This document shows, one piece after another, positions 11,643-19,761 of a DNA stretch of 64,000 bases; the first letter of the stretch is position 1; every line of letters starts with the position of its first letter. The position numbers were made by a program, and so were the translations under genes. The stretch is from Acidobacteriaceae bacterium (GTDB taxonomy: Bacteria; Acidobacteriota; Terriglobia; Terriglobales; Acidobacteriaceae). The stretch is taken from assembly GCA_003151335.1 (NCBI GenBank), contig PLXE01000120.1, forward strand, positions 1 through 64,000, given 5' to 3'. The notes under the pieces are model-generated. The model had not been told where the DNA came from. It searched no databases and saw nothing but the letters and a program-made list of their open reading frames with translations.

Positions 11643-12023
11643 TTGAACCAAGTCCTCCTCGTTGACGACAATCCTGTGCAACTGAGTGTCCGCGAAGCAG
11701 TCCTGCGGAAGGCTGGTTTCCAGGTGTCCATCGCTAATACCGCCGAAAGTGCCTTGGCCACGCTCCGCATCTTTCCCAATCGCATCGGAGTGATTGTCAC
11801 CGATCACCTGATGCCGGGCTGTAGTGGGCCGGAATTGGTCCGCCGAATCCGCGCGGAAAACGATTGGATTGCGGTCGTCGTGCTCAGTGGCCTGCCCGAC
11901 GCCAACTCCGAGTACGCGGGGCTGGAGGTCGTCTTCCGGGTCAAACCCTTGCCGCCGCCCGAACTGATCGAACTGGTTCACTCAAGCCTGGCCGAGGCGA
12001 ATCGCCATCGCGGCGCGGCTTAA
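11643..12023 (+). CDS. Single-domain response regulator (receiver only)
   Basis: A 126-residue CheY-like receiver with no output domain. The start is TTG 11643, placed by GGGAGA about 8 bases before it; no ATG fits. Receiver landmarks are present: acidic pair DD in LLVDDNP, phospho-acceptor Asp in VIVTDHLMPG, Ser in place of the switch Thr in VVVLSGLP, and Lys in FRVKPLPPPE. Such proteins act through partner kinases or binding proteins. No kinase gene is adjacent. Confidence 0.88.
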   Translation: MNQVLLVDDNPVQLSVREAVLRKAGFQVSIANTAESALATLRIFPNRIGVIVTDHLMPGCSGPELVRRIRAENDWIAVVVLSGLPDANSEYAGLEVVFRVKPLPPPELIELVHSSLAEANRHRGAA

Positions 12024-12083
12024 GCGTCCCCCGCAAACCAGTGCCGGCTTTGTCTTCGCGCCTTATGGCAAAGTCAACGGACG

Positions 12084-12101
12084 ATGTGATCTGAATCACA
12101 T
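12084..12101 (+). promoter_or_regulatory. Crp/Fnr-family operator upstream of the ccm operon
   Basis: ATGTGAT-CTGA-ATCACAT has perfect 7-base arms and fits the Crp consensus TGTGA-N6-TCACA. A plausible -10 (TATCCT, 12124-12129) places the operator about 42 bases upstream of the predicted start, the class II activator position. ccmE begins 107 bases after the site. Confidence 0.65.
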
Positions 12102-12208
12102 GGCGCTGTGCGCTCAAAAGCGTTATCCTTAAGCACATCGGGAAGGAAACCCTACGGATGCCATGACGCTTCCACCGTCAGGCGTTCAACACTCAGAGGA
12201 TTTAGTTA

Positions 12209-12694
12209 ATGTCAGATCAGGGACGCAGGTACGCGCGCTTCGGCGCAGTGATCGTCATAATCATCGTGGCGCTCGGCTATCTCGCCTACACCGGCGTGCA
12301 GGACAGCAAGAGCTACTACGTCACCATCAAGGAACTGAACGGCATGGGCAACGGCGCCTACAGCAAACGGCTGCGCGTGGCCGGTAACGTTCAGCCCGGG
12401 TCGATCAAGCGCCAGGGGACCCATCTGGAATTTCTGCTGGTCGAGCAGGACCGTACCCTGCCGGTGGTTTACAACGGCAGCGAAGCGCCGCCTGACACCT
12501 TCAAAGATAACGCACAGGCCCTGGCGGAAGGAAAGTTTGGACGCGATGGCGTCTTCCGCGCCACCAACATTCAAGCCAAGTGCGCCTCGAAGTACGCTCC
12601 CAAACAGCCAGGGCAACCGGGCGCGGCTCCGGCCGCCAACGGAAATGCGCAGAAAGCCGATCTAGCGGGACAGCCGGGCACGCCGGGCCAGTAA
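12209..12694 (+). CDS. ccmE: Cytochrome c maturation haem chaperone CcmE, CxxxY variant
   Basis: CcmE carries haem covalently from CcmC to the cytochrome c ligation step in the periplasm. The 161-residue protein has an N-terminal membrane anchor (FGAVIVIIIVALGYLAYTGV). It then has the OB-fold core with RLRVAGNVQPGS, LEFLLVEQDRTLPVVYNG and a GKFGRDGVFRATNI strand. The haem-binding motif is CASKY (Cys-x-x-x-Tyr) instead of the common His-x-x-x-Tyr. A Pro/Ala/Gly-rich tail ends the protein. The CxxxY form is known from the variant System I of archaea and some bacteria. First gene of ccmEABCD; a GAGGA ribosome site precedes the ATG. Confidence 0.9.
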   Translation: MSDQGRRYARFGAVIVIIIVALGYLAYTGVQDSKSYYVTIKELNGMGNGAYSKRLRVAGNVQPGSIKRQGTHLEFLLVEQDRTLPVVYNGSEAPPDTFKDNAQALAEGKFGRDGVFRATNIQAKCASKYAPKQPGQPGAAPAANGNAQKADLAGQPGTPGQ

Positions 12695-12731
12695 TTCCCG
12701 GCTGGAAGCGAGAGTCACGGAAACGCACAGC

Positions 12732-13439
12732 ATGACGGGCACCAGCGATCTCTCTTCTCCGCCTGTCATTGTTCTCGATAATCTGGTGAAATTTTTTGGC
12801 CGGTTTGCCGCCATCCGCGGTATCTCGGCCAGCTTTGCGCCTGGGCGCCTGTATGTGGTGCTGGGTGATAACGGCGCCGGCAAGAGCACTCTGCTGCGCA
12901 TGGTCGCCGGACTGATGGAGCCCAGCCAGGGCAACTTCACGCTGCTGGGAACAAGAGATCATCGCGAGGTCGCGCATCGCGTGGGATACATGGGACATGC
13001 CCCGCTGCTCTATGACGAGTTAAGCGGAATGGAAAACCTGCGCTACTTCGCCGGCTTGTACGGTCTCGACGACGACGCTGTTTGTCGCAAGGCGATGCAG
13101 ATGGTCGGGCTCGACCCGGAACTGTCTCGCCGCATCGGCCAGTATTCGCAAGGTATGCGCCAGCGGCTGTCTTTGGCTCGCGCCATGTTCCACGATCCGG
13201 ACTTGATTCTACTCGACGAGCCGTTCTCCAACGTCGATGTGCATTCGGCGCGCGAGATGGCCGCCGTGCTGGGAAGGGTCCGCGACAAGGGCAAGACCGT
13301 CTTCGTGGTGACGCACCAGGCTGCACTGATGGAAGGTGTGGCCGACGAATTCGTGCACATGGCTGCCGGACAAATCGTGGCTCGCGAAGAAGCAGTCCGC
13401 AACGCAGCGATCCCGAATGCGGAGTGGACACCGCGATGA
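12732..13439 (+). CDS. ccmA: Haem exporter ATPase CcmA
   Basis: ATPase of the CcmABC(D) complex that releases holo-CcmE. 235 residues. Walker A GDNGAGKST, signature YSQGMRQRLSLARA, Walker B LILLDEPFSNVD and switch His in VVTHQA are all intact. Its stop overlaps the ccmB start (ATGA), so translation is coupled. Similar ATPases serve other transporters, but the flanking ccmE and ccmB settle the assignment. Confidence 0.93.
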   Translation: MTGTSDLSSPPVIVLDNLVKFFGRFAAIRGISASFAPGRLYVVLGDNGAGKSTLLRMVAGLMEPSQGNFTLLGTRDHREVAHRVGYMGHAPLLYDELSGMENLRYFAGLYGLDDDAVCRKAMQMVGLDPELSRRIGQYSQGMRQRLSLARAMFHDPDLILLDEPFSNVDVHSAREMAAVLGRVRDKGKTVFVVTHQAALMEGVADEFVHMAAGQIVAREEAVRNAAIPNAEWTPR

Positions 13440-14110
13440 CCACCATTGGCGTGACGCGCACGACCCTGTTGAAAGATCTGCGCATGGAGTGGCGCTCCAA
13501 GGACGCAATCAACTCCATGCTGTTTTTCGCGTTGCTGGTGGTGGTGATCTTCAGCTTCGCCTTCAATCCCACGGCGGAGGAATCGCGCCGCATCGCGGGC
13601 GGCCTGATCTGGGTGGCTTTCCTGTTCGCGGCAGTGGTGGCACTGAACCAGACTTGGGCGCGCGAGCTGCGCAATCAAGTACTCGATGCCTACCGGGTGT
13701 CACCAGCGCCGCCGAATGCGTTGTTCCTGGCCAAAGCGATCGGCAATTTTTTCTTCGTGGTGGTGCTGGAAGCGCTGATGGCTCCGCTGTTTGTGGTTTT
13801 CTACGACTTGCGCTCGGTCGGGCCCGTCTGGCAGTTAATCGTGGTGGCGCTGCTGGGGACCTGGGCGCTGGTCGTCAATGGCACTTTTTTTGCGGCGCTT
13901 TCGATTCGAACGCGCAGCCGCGAGATCATGCTGCCCCTCATTCTGTTCCCAATCTCGATACCAGCGTTGCTCGCCATGGTGGATGCGACCACTTCCATCC
14001 TGACGGGGGAAGCTTCACCGGATTTCTGGATCAAGATGCTGGCGGTTTACGATGTGGTATTCACGGCCGTCTGTCTTCTTCTGTTCGAAAGTGTGTTAAA
14101 CGCGGAATGA
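13436..14110 (+). CDS. ccmB: Haem exporter membrane subunit CcmB
   Basis: A 224-residue polytopic protein with about six membrane segments, for example MLFFALLVVVIFSFAF, GLIWVAFLFAAVVALNQTW and LPLILFPISIPALLA. The opening TLLKDLRMEWRSKDAINSM and the segment RELRNQVLDAYRVSPAPPNALFLAK are typical of CcmB. The start ATG at 13436 overlaps the ccmA stop, and its own stop overlaps the ccmC start. Confidence 0.92.
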   Translation: MTTIGVTRTTLLKDLRMEWRSKDAINSMLFFALLVVVIFSFAFNPTAEESRRIAGGLIWVAFLFAAVVALNQTWARELRNQVLDAYRVSPAPPNALFLAKAIGNFFFVVVLEALMAPLFVVFYDLRSVGPVWQLIVVALLGTWALVVNGTFFAALSIRTRSREIMLPLILFPISIPALLAMVDATTSILTGEASPDFWIKMLAVYDVVFTAVCLLLFESVLNAE

Positions 14111-14796
14111 AAAATCTATTCATCGCCTTCGTTGTGTTCACCCTCGCGCTGCTGGCCTTCAGCACCTACCAGGCATTGTTCGTTGCTCCCACCGAGCAGA
14201 CCATGGGCGAGGTTCAGCGGATCTTCTACTATCACGTCCCCTCGGCATGGACGGCTGGAGTGTGCTTCTTCGTCAACTTTCTGGCGTCAGTGGCGTACCT
14301 GTGGAAACGCAATCTTGCCAGCGACGGTGTAGCCGCGGCTTCCGCTGAGGTTGGGGTGACGTTCTGCACCATTGTCCTGATTACGGGTCCGATCTGGGCG
14401 CGCCCGGTGTGGGGCATCTGGTGGACTTGGGATGCGCGGCTCACGACCACGCTGGTGCTGTGGCTGATCTATGTAAGCTATCTGGTGCTGCGACGTTTTT
14501 CGGCAGGAGGACAGACACAAGTCCTGGCGGCGGCGCTGGCCATCTTCGGATTCGTGGATGTGCCGATCGTTTACATGTCGATACGCTGGTTTCGTACCCA
14601 GCATCCTTCCCCCGTGATGGGAGGCGGTGAAAATTCGGGCCTCGATCCGGCCATGCTGCACGCCTTCTTCTGGAACCTGGCGGCGTTTACCTGCGTGGGA
14701 ATTGTGCTGATGGTGGTCCGTTACCGCTTGCAGATGCTGGAAGAAAAAGTGGAAGCCACGCACGCCGCGGCGGCCCTACAAGGAGGCTCGCGATGA
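14107..14796 (+). CDS. ccmC: Haem-handling protein CcmC
   Basis: CcmC attaches haem to CcmE. The 229-residue protein has six membrane segments. It also has the tryptophan-rich haem-handling loop WGIWWTWDARLT and flanking histidine ligands in YYHVPSAW and LHAFFWN. The start ATG at 14107 overlaps the ccmB stop. CcmC and CcmF share the WWD loop; the short length and the position after ccmB favour CcmC. No ccmF or ccmH is in this window. Confidence 0.93.
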   Translation: MKNLFIAFVVFTLALLAFSTYQALFVAPTEQTMGEVQRIFYYHVPSAWTAGVCFFVNFLASVAYLWKRNLASDGVAAASAEVGVTFCTIVLITGPIWARPVWGIWWTWDARLTTTLVLWLIYVSYLVLRRFSAGGQTQVLAAALAIFGFVDVPIVYMSIRWFRTQHPSPVMGGGENSGLDPAMLHAFFWNLAAFTCVGIVLMVVRYRLQMLEEKVEATHAAAALQGGSR

Positions 14797-14924
14797 CCGG
14801 CCCAGTCGCACTGAAAACCGCCTATATCGTTACCTGGGTGATACTGCTCGGCTATCTGGGATCACTGCTCCGACGCTTCCGCCGCGTCCGCGAAGAGATG
14901 AAGGACTTCAAGCGCGGGGGATGA
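14793..14924 (+). CDS. ccmD: CcmD-like small membrane protein
   Basis: A 43-residue ORF whose ATG overlaps the ccmC stop (ATGA), with AGGAGG 9 bases upstream. One membrane segment (TAYIVTWVILLGYLGSLL) is followed by a basic tail (RRFRRVREEMKDFKRGG). Size, topology, charge and position match CcmD, which stabilises the CcmABC-CcmE complex; sequence alone is too short for certainty. Confidence 0.75.
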   Translation: MTGPVALKTAYIVTWVILLGYLGSLLRRFRRVREEMKDFKRGG

Positions 14925-14931
14925 GACGAAG

Positions 14932-15068
14932 CACCACGGAGACACAGAGGGACAGAGAAACTACTTCAAGAAATAGTTGAAGGCTTACTGAGGAACTAAT
15001 TCCTTGGTTGAAACTGGAATTGTTCAGACTTTGGTTTTAGTTATGCATTCCTCTGTGTCTCTGTGGTG
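14932..15068. repeat. Palindromic 'ccacggagacacagagg' element, copy 2
   Basis: Left arm caccacggagacacagagg (14932-14950) and right arm cctctgtgtctctgtggtg (15050-15068) are inverted repeats matching at 18 of 19 positions around an AT-rich core of about 100 bases. It fills the gap between ccmD and the DUF3592 gene. It has no coding capacity and looks like a non-autonomous mobile or structural repeat. Confidence 0.65.
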
Positions 15069-15085
15069 AACATGATTTTCATGGT

Positions 15086-15607
15086 GTGCGCTTGAACAGC
15101 GAAAAACACGGCCTTCTGGTGTTTCTCGGAGTTGCCAATCTCATCCTGTGCACCCTGTCCGTTATTTTGAGCCTCCCTTTTTTCTGGCGGCAGTATCAAG
15201 TGTTGCAAACCTGGCCCGAGACCAAAGCTCAAGTCCTTCGCAGCGAGGTGGTGACGCAGCCGGCGCCCCCGCACGAGCAGCTTTACGCCGCCAAGTTGCA
15301 GGTGCTCTACACCGTTGACGGCGGACCGATCACAGCAGAGCTGATCAGCTTCCAGAGCCAGAACTATCAGCAAACCGCCGAGCGGGCGGCACAGTTCCCT
15401 GTTGGCAGCCGTCATCCTATCCGTTACGATCCGCGGGCGCCCACGCAAGCGCGAATCGGCGCCGGATGGAATCTGCGCTTTTTCCTGGTGCCTCTGGTGA
15501 TGTTTGGAATGGGCGCGATCTTCGGCGCAATTGCAGCCGTCTTGCTGATATCGGCAGAGTTTCTTCGATCGCGAAAGATGCGCGCTAGCGGCTCAGCGTC
15601 CGCGTAG
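15086..15607 (+). CDS. DUF3592-type membrane protein
   Basis: A protein of about 173 residues with two membrane segments (LVFLGVANLILCTLSVILSL and FFLVPLVMFGMGAIFGAIAA). They flank an extracytoplasmic domain with KAQVLRSEVV, LYTVDGGPITAE and FPVGSRHPIRYDPRAP, the layout of DUF3592. The start is uncertain: GTG 15086 or TTG 15092, neither with a good ribosome site. Function unknown. Confidence 0.65.
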   Translation: MRLNSEKHGLLVFLGVANLILCTLSVILSLPFFWRQYQVLQTWPETKAQVLRSEVVTQPAPPHEQLYAAKLQVLYTVDGGPITAELISFQSQNYQQTAERAAQFPVGSRHPIRYDPRAPTQARIGAGWNLRFFLVPLVMFGMGAIFGAIAAVLLISAEFLRSRKMRASGSASA

Positions 15608-15689
15608 ACGGTGCGTGTGACGAACCAGTGTTAGACTCTGGGACTGCGTAACGCCAGCCAAGCCGGCATCAGGTGAGAGGAGTAGAGAT

Positions 15690-16703
15690 ATGTTTCGTTC
15701 AAGGCGCGAATTTCTGGCAGGTGCGGCAGGAACGGCAGCGGCAATTGGGATAACGCCAATGGGACTCCCCGCGATGGCCGAAGGAAAAGAGCAGGCCTCT
15801 CCGCAAGTAATTTTGTCACTCTTCAAATCGCTGCCGGGAGATGTGGCCATCAAGATTCACGCGCCCGCGAGCAACGGCAAACCAGAGTTTCTGGTGGAAT
15901 CCAACTCCTCGAAACAGATGTTTGTGGGGAGCGCCATCAAGACTTTTGTCCTCTGCGAAGCCTTGCGCCAGGCCGACTCACCTCAGGTGGTTAAGACCAT
16001 AACGGCACAGCAACTGGCGCTCGACGCCAGCGTCTGGTCACTGGATAGCGCGACGTTTAATCCCCCTAATCTGATCGGCAAGGTCTCGGAGCGTACCGCG
16101 CTGGAAGCCATGATCCTGCACAGCGACAACACTGGAACAGATATGTGCCTAAAGCACGTTGGCCCAGACAAGGTGCGCGAGTTCATCGCTTCGGCGGGAT
16201 TGAGGAGCGTCATGGTCCCCGAAAGCACGCGCGTGTTCTTCGGCTATCTCTTGGGTGCAAAGAATTACAAGGCATTCACGTGGGATGAAATAGGAGCGGC
16301 GGCCAACCTGCCGATTGTCAATTCGCCCATGAACAGAGTCGAGTCCCTGGCGGCTTCGGCAGACGATTTCGTGTCCTACTATGCGCGGGCCTTGCAGGGC
16401 CAATTCTTCCACAACCAAGAGACGCTGTATGAGTTCAGACGGATCCTGTCGATGGGCGACGCCATCTGGCTGGTGCCTCTACCGCTGGGTGTGAGCGCGT
16501 TCGTGAAAGGCGGGAGTATCGACGTGCCTGGCTATCATGCTTTGTGCGTGCCTGGAGCGATGCTCTTCGACGACCGCTGGGTCTATTTTTGCCTGACCAT
16601 CAATTGGTATGCGGCGGCGGAAACCGATCCGAAGACGGTCGGCGCCTTTGCCGCAGCCGCGAGTCGCGCACTTGCGCTGGTGAAGGACGCGCTCTCCGCC
16701 TAG
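15690..16703 (+). CDS. Tat-exported class A beta-lactamase-like serine hydrolase
   Basis: 337 residues. GAGGAG lies before the ATG. The N-terminus SRREFLAG plus a hydrophobic stretch is a twin-arginine signal. Penicillin-recognising folds need SxxK, SDN and KTG/KSG. Here these are GSAIK (Ser-x-x-Lys), HSDNTGTD, and FVKGGS (KGG in place of KTG), with a PES segment near the omega-loop position. This supports a class A beta-lactamase-like periplasmic enzyme, but the unusual third motif and length leave open a non-beta-lactamase serine hydrolase. It stands alone, convergent with vapC. Confidence 0.75.
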   Translation: MFRSRREFLAGAAGTAAAIGITPMGLPAMAEGKEQASPQVILSLFKSLPGDVAIKIHAPASNGKPEFLVESNSSKQMFVGSAIKTFVLCEALRQADSPQVVKTITAQQLALDASVWSLDSATFNPPNLIGKVSERTALEAMILHSDNTGTDMCLKHVGPDKVREFIASAGLRSVMVPESTRVFFGYLLGAKNYKAFTWDEIGAAANLPIVNSPMNRVESLAASADDFVSYYARALQGQFFHNQETLYEFRRILSMGDAIWLVPLPLGVSAFVKGGSIDVPGYHALCVPGAMLFDDRWVYFCLTINWYAAAETDPKTVGAFAAAASRALALVKDALSA

Positions 16704-16725
16704 TGATCGGCGCCTGAAGCAGATC

Positions 16726-17139
16726 CTACTTGAACGGGTTTACGATGCGTATCCCGTCGATCTCTCGCGCTTCCTGCAAGTCTTCCGACAAAAGTACGCT
16801 ACATCCAGCCTGTTTGGCAGCGCGAACGACCAAAGCATCCCAGAAAGAAAACCCGTGAAGCCGATGGAGGTCGATGGCGGCAAGGATGTCGGCAACTTCG
16901 GGAGTGGCAACATCGAACTCGGCGAGCAATTCGACTTTCCTGCGGGCAATGTACGCATCAACGCGCAGTTTTCGCGTGATAGTGACGAAATACTCTTGCA
17001 GTACTTGGAGCGAAACCACGCCGGTTCCGCTACGTCGGTGTTCCGCCAAGAGATCGAGGGCGCGTCGCTGCTTCGCCGGTGACGCCTTGTCGTCCGAGTA
17101 AACGAGTACATTAGTGTCGAAGAAGCTACGGGCGCTCAT
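16726..17139 (-). CDS. vapC: PIN-domain toxin, VapC-like
   Basis: A 137-residue PIN endoribonuclease, the toxin of a type II pair. Acidic active-site residues are seen in FFDTNVLVYS, the Glu of LQEYF, and the Asp residues of FWDALVV and SEDLQ. The start ATG at 17139 overlaps the antitoxin gene by 14 bases, so expression is coupled. Longer upstream readings of this frame run over the antitoxin and are rejected. Target RNA cannot be predicted. Confidence 0.87.
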   Translation of the reverse strand: MSARSFFDTNVLVYSDDKASPAKQRRALDLLAEHRRSGTGVVSLQVLQEYFVTITRKLRVDAYIARRKVELLAEFDVATPEVADILAAIDLHRLHGFSFWDALVVRAAKQAGCSVLLSEDLQEAREIDGIRIVNPFK

Positions 17140-17347
17140 GAATCTCGTTTCGATCGAAGCGCCAACCTCGAGAATGACCCCTACCTGAGAGATGTTGGAA
17201 CTCCTGGATGCTCTGCTCGGGATCATCGCCACCGGCCAGTTTTTGAAGGTAATCACGGATAAGCTGATTGAGGCTCTTGCCGAGGGCGTCAGCCTTCTTT
17301 CGAGCGCGTGCGACAAGCTGCTCATCAATAGACAAAGTCACGTTCAT
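17126..17347 (-). CDS. vapB: Ribbon-helix-helix antitoxin, VapB-like
   Basis: A 73-residue antitoxin. MNVTLSIDEQLVARARKKAD followed by ALGKSLNQLIRDYL is a ribbon-helix-helix DNA-binding domain. The C-terminal ~35 residues would wrap the toxin. The ATG at 17347 is chosen over one at 17368 because the latter lies within the promoter. That promoter predicts transcription starting on or next to this ATG, making the mRNA leaderless. Confidence 0.85.
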   Translation of the reverse strand: MNVTLSIDEQLVARARKKADALGKSLNQLIRDYLQKLAGGDDPEQSIQEFQHLSGRGHSRGWRFDRNEIHERP

Positions 17348-17348
17348 G

Positions 17349-17382
17349 GACACAGTATATGTGCGCATGTATCATGTGTCAA
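17349..17382 (-). promoter_or_regulatory. vapBC promoter embedded in a 32-base palindromic operator
   Basis: Minus-strand TTGACA (17382-17377), a spacer of exactly 17, and TATACT (17359-17354). The interval 17349-17380 is a palindrome with outer arms gacaca/tgtgtc and 12 of 16 pairs matching, so a VapB-type repressor bound here would cover the whole promoter. Confidence 0.75.
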
Positions 17383-17552
17383 ATTGGAGATGATCACTTC
17401 GGGTACGCCCTCTCCCCTGCTACACTGTCTTCCCGTGTACGTAGCCAGCCATCCTTCGAACGTGCGCCTCATCGGCTTCACTTGAACTCCTTCCCTCTAA
17501 TCGCGGGCCGATTTCCCATTCGAAATTAACCATCGAGAGCAGGAGATTCGTT

Positions 17553-18617
17553 ATGAAGCCACGCCTTTTGTCGTCGCTGCTACTGGCCTGCATTGCAGTG
17601 TCGCTTGCATGTGCGCAATCCGCGGCAGAGAAGCCGAAATTCAGCCAACCCGTACGCAAGTTTCGCTTTGCGTATTCCTTCACCGTCAAAGATATCCCGC
17701 CGGGAACAAAAGTGGTGCGCGTGTGGGCTCCGGTGGCGCACACCGATAAGCACCAAACCGTGCGCCTGGTGAATGTCAAGGCCCCGGTGCGAACGAAGAT
17801 GACGCAGGAAGCGGAGTACGGCAACCGCATGATGTACGCGGAGGTGCGCAATCCGGTGCAGAGTACGGCCGAGTTCACACTGGAGTACGAAGTGACCCGC
17901 CGCGAGTACTCGCTGGGCGACTTTGCGCAACTCGAGCGCAAGGATAGCAAGCCCGGTGTCGTGCCGGCGTCGATGACCCGATTGGTCGAGCCTGACAAGC
18001 TTATTCCTGTCGATGGCAAGATCAAGACCCTGGCCCAAGAGGTGGCGGGCAACCAGGTTGGGACCGTTGCCAAAGCCAAAGCGGTCTACGACTACCTGTT
18101 CACGACCATGCGCTACGACAAAACCGGAACCGGCTGGGGCCGCGGAGATGCGCTGTGGGCCTGCGACGCCAAGCACGGCAATTGCACCGATTTCCATTCG
18201 CCGTTCATCGGGATGCTGCGCGCCGTAGATATTCCTGCGAAGTTCGACATCGGGTTTCCTCTGCCTGAGAACAAAGACAACGGAGACATTGCCGGCTATC
18301 ACTGCTGGGCGGAGTTCTACGCCTCCAAGATCGGCTGGATTCCGGTTGATATCTCCGAGGCATGGAAAGCCAAAGAGAAAAAGGACTATTTCTTCGGCAG
18401 CCTCGACGCCAACCGGGTCCGGTTCTCCAGCGGCCGCGACATAACCCTTTCGCCCAAGCAGGACGGCCCTCCGTTGAACTATTTCGTCTATCCTTACGTC
18501 GAGGTTGACGGCAAGCCGTATGAGGCTGTGGGCAAGCAATTCAGCTTTGAAGAACTGAAGGCCGGCGAGCGAAAGGCGTCCGGGTCGCAAACCGCGGCGG
18601 CTTCATCGGGGAAGTAA
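17553..18617 (+). CDS. Secreted transglutaminase-like cysteine protease-fold protein
   Basis: 354 residues with a signal peptide (LLSSLLLACIAVSLACAQ); AGGAG precedes the ATG. The central transglutaminase-like domain has the catalytic triad Cys in HGNCTDFHS, His in GYHCWAEFY and Asp in WIPVDISEAW. Bacterial members usually act as peptidases or amide-bond enzymes in the envelope. The N-terminal ~130 residues look like a beta-rich domain (VRVWAPVAHTDKHQTV). The gene stands alone; substrate unknown. Confidence 0.85.
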   Translation: MKPRLLSSLLLACIAVSLACAQSAAEKPKFSQPVRKFRFAYSFTVKDIPPGTKVVRVWAPVAHTDKHQTVRLVNVKAPVRTKMTQEAEYGNRMMYAEVRNPVQSTAEFTLEYEVTRREYSLGDFAQLERKDSKPGVVPASMTRLVEPDKLIPVDGKIKTLAQEVAGNQVGTVAKAKAVYDYLFTTMRYDKTGTGWGRGDALWACDAKHGNCTDFHSPFIGMLRAVDIPAKFDIGFPLPENKDNGDIAGYHCWAEFYASKIGWIPVDISEAWKAKEKKDYFFGSLDANRVRFSSGRDITLSPKQDGPPLNYFVYPYVEVDGKPYEAVGKQFSFEELKAGERKASGSQTAAASSGK

Positions 18618-18661
18618 CTTTGTAGCAACGACGGAGTTGGGCGGTTGTCTGGAGGTGGTCC

Positions 18662-18952
18662 TTGGAGTTATTCATATTCGCCCGTTTTCACGCCAGCGCG
18701 GGCAATGAGAGTGCTGTCGCGGTGGCGTTGGATGCTGTGGTACGTCCTACCCGTGAGGAACCCGGCTGCCTGAGCATTCACGCTTTTCGCTCGATCCGAG
18801 ATCCGGGACTGTTCTACATTCACTCCCGCTGGACAAACGAAGAGGCATTCGATTATCACGCCAGTTTGCCGCATACGGTGCGATTCATCGAACGCGTGGC
18901 GCCATTGATCGATCATCCTCTGGATGTGACGCGAGCGGAGCTGATTAGCTGA
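18662..18952 (+). CDS. ABM-family (antibiotic biosynthesis monooxygenase-like) protein
   Basis: A 96-residue ferredoxin-like alpha-beta protein. The start is TTG 18662 with GGAGG about 8 bases upstream. It shows the ABM pattern: an opening strand (ELFIFARFHA), REEPGCLSIHAFRS, then LFYIHSRWTNEEAFDYHASLPH. Members are heme-degrading or quinol monooxygenases, or uncharacterised. No pathway neighbours help. Confidence 0.75.
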   Translation: MELFIFARFHASAGNESAVAVALDAVVRPTREEPGCLSIHAFRSIRDPGLFYIHSRWTNEEAFDYHASLPHTVRFIERVAPLIDHPLDVTRAELIS

Positions 18953-19152
18953 GTATCTCGCTTCACTTCCGACCTGCGGAAGAGTCGTCGCACGGAGGGA
19001 AATCGCTGACTAATAGCGCCTTTTTCCCCTTCACGGTGTTTCTGTATTGGTAAGCCCGCCAGGGCATACGATAAAGAATCCTAACTTTTCGGAACTTTCC
19101 GTTTCGGCCAGGGGAAATACTGACGGAAACGATATCGGGTTCACCCCTCGAG

Positions 19153-19761
19153 GTGGAGTTGCTGACCGAGCGAACCGACGAACAGCTGCTTGCGCAAGCG
19201 CTGGCCGGAAACGAAGATGCCTTCACCGCGCTCTACCGCCGGCGGCAGGCTCCCATCTTTCGCTTCGCCTTGCACATGAGCGGCTCGCGACTGATCGCCG
19301 AAGAGGTAACCCAGGACGTTTTTGTGTTCCTGATCCAGCGGGGCCGCGATTTCGATCCGTCCCGCGCCGCCCTGGGAGCTTACCTGTTCGGGGTGGCCCG
19401 CAACTACGTGCGGCGGGCGCTGGAACGTAATTATTCGGAGACGGGGTTAAGCAGTCCGCTGGATGACGAAGCGCAGTCTTTGACCGTCAGCAGCGATCCC
19501 GGTGAAGGAATCGCCCGGCAACAGACTTCGACAGCGGTGTGGAAGGCTGTACTTTCACTGCCGGAACATTATCGCGAGGCGGTGGTGCTCTGCGATCTCC
19601 AGGAGTTGACTTATGCAGATGCGGCGGAAGCGCTTGGCTGTGCGCTGGGCACCATCCGTTCGCGGCTGCACCGGGCGCACGACATGCTCAGCCGGAAGCT
19701 GCAACATTCGGCTGCCGCTGTACCCGGGATATCGGGCATTACGGCGAGGTGCGTGTCATGA
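19153..19761 (+). CDS. ECF-type RNA polymerase sigma factor
   Basis: 202 residues starting at GTG 19153. Region 2 spans EDAFTALYRRRQAPIFRFAL through EEVTQDVFVFLIQRG; region 4 is SLPEHYREAVVLCDLQELTY followed by ADAAEALGCALGTIRSRLHRA. Region 3 is absent, as in ECF factors. A GGAACTTT sequence at 19091 resembles an ECF -35 box and hints at autoregulation. Its stop overlaps the start of a zinc-finger anti-sigma gene. Confidence 0.93.
   Translation: MELLTERTDEQLLAQALAGNEDAFTALYRRRQAPIFRFALHMSGSRLIAEEVTQDVFVFLIQRGRDFDPSRAALGAYLFGVARNYVRRALERNYSETGLSSPLDDEAQSLTVSSDPGEGIARQQTSTAVWKAVLSLPEHYREAVVLCDLQELTYADAAEALGCALGTIRSRLHRAHDMLSRKLQHSAAAVPGISGITARCVS

Noticed and set aside
15018-15090. Possible coding start in the ccctctgtgtctctgtggtg region
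   Set aside because: The sequence is the right arm of a palindromic repeat, not a gene.
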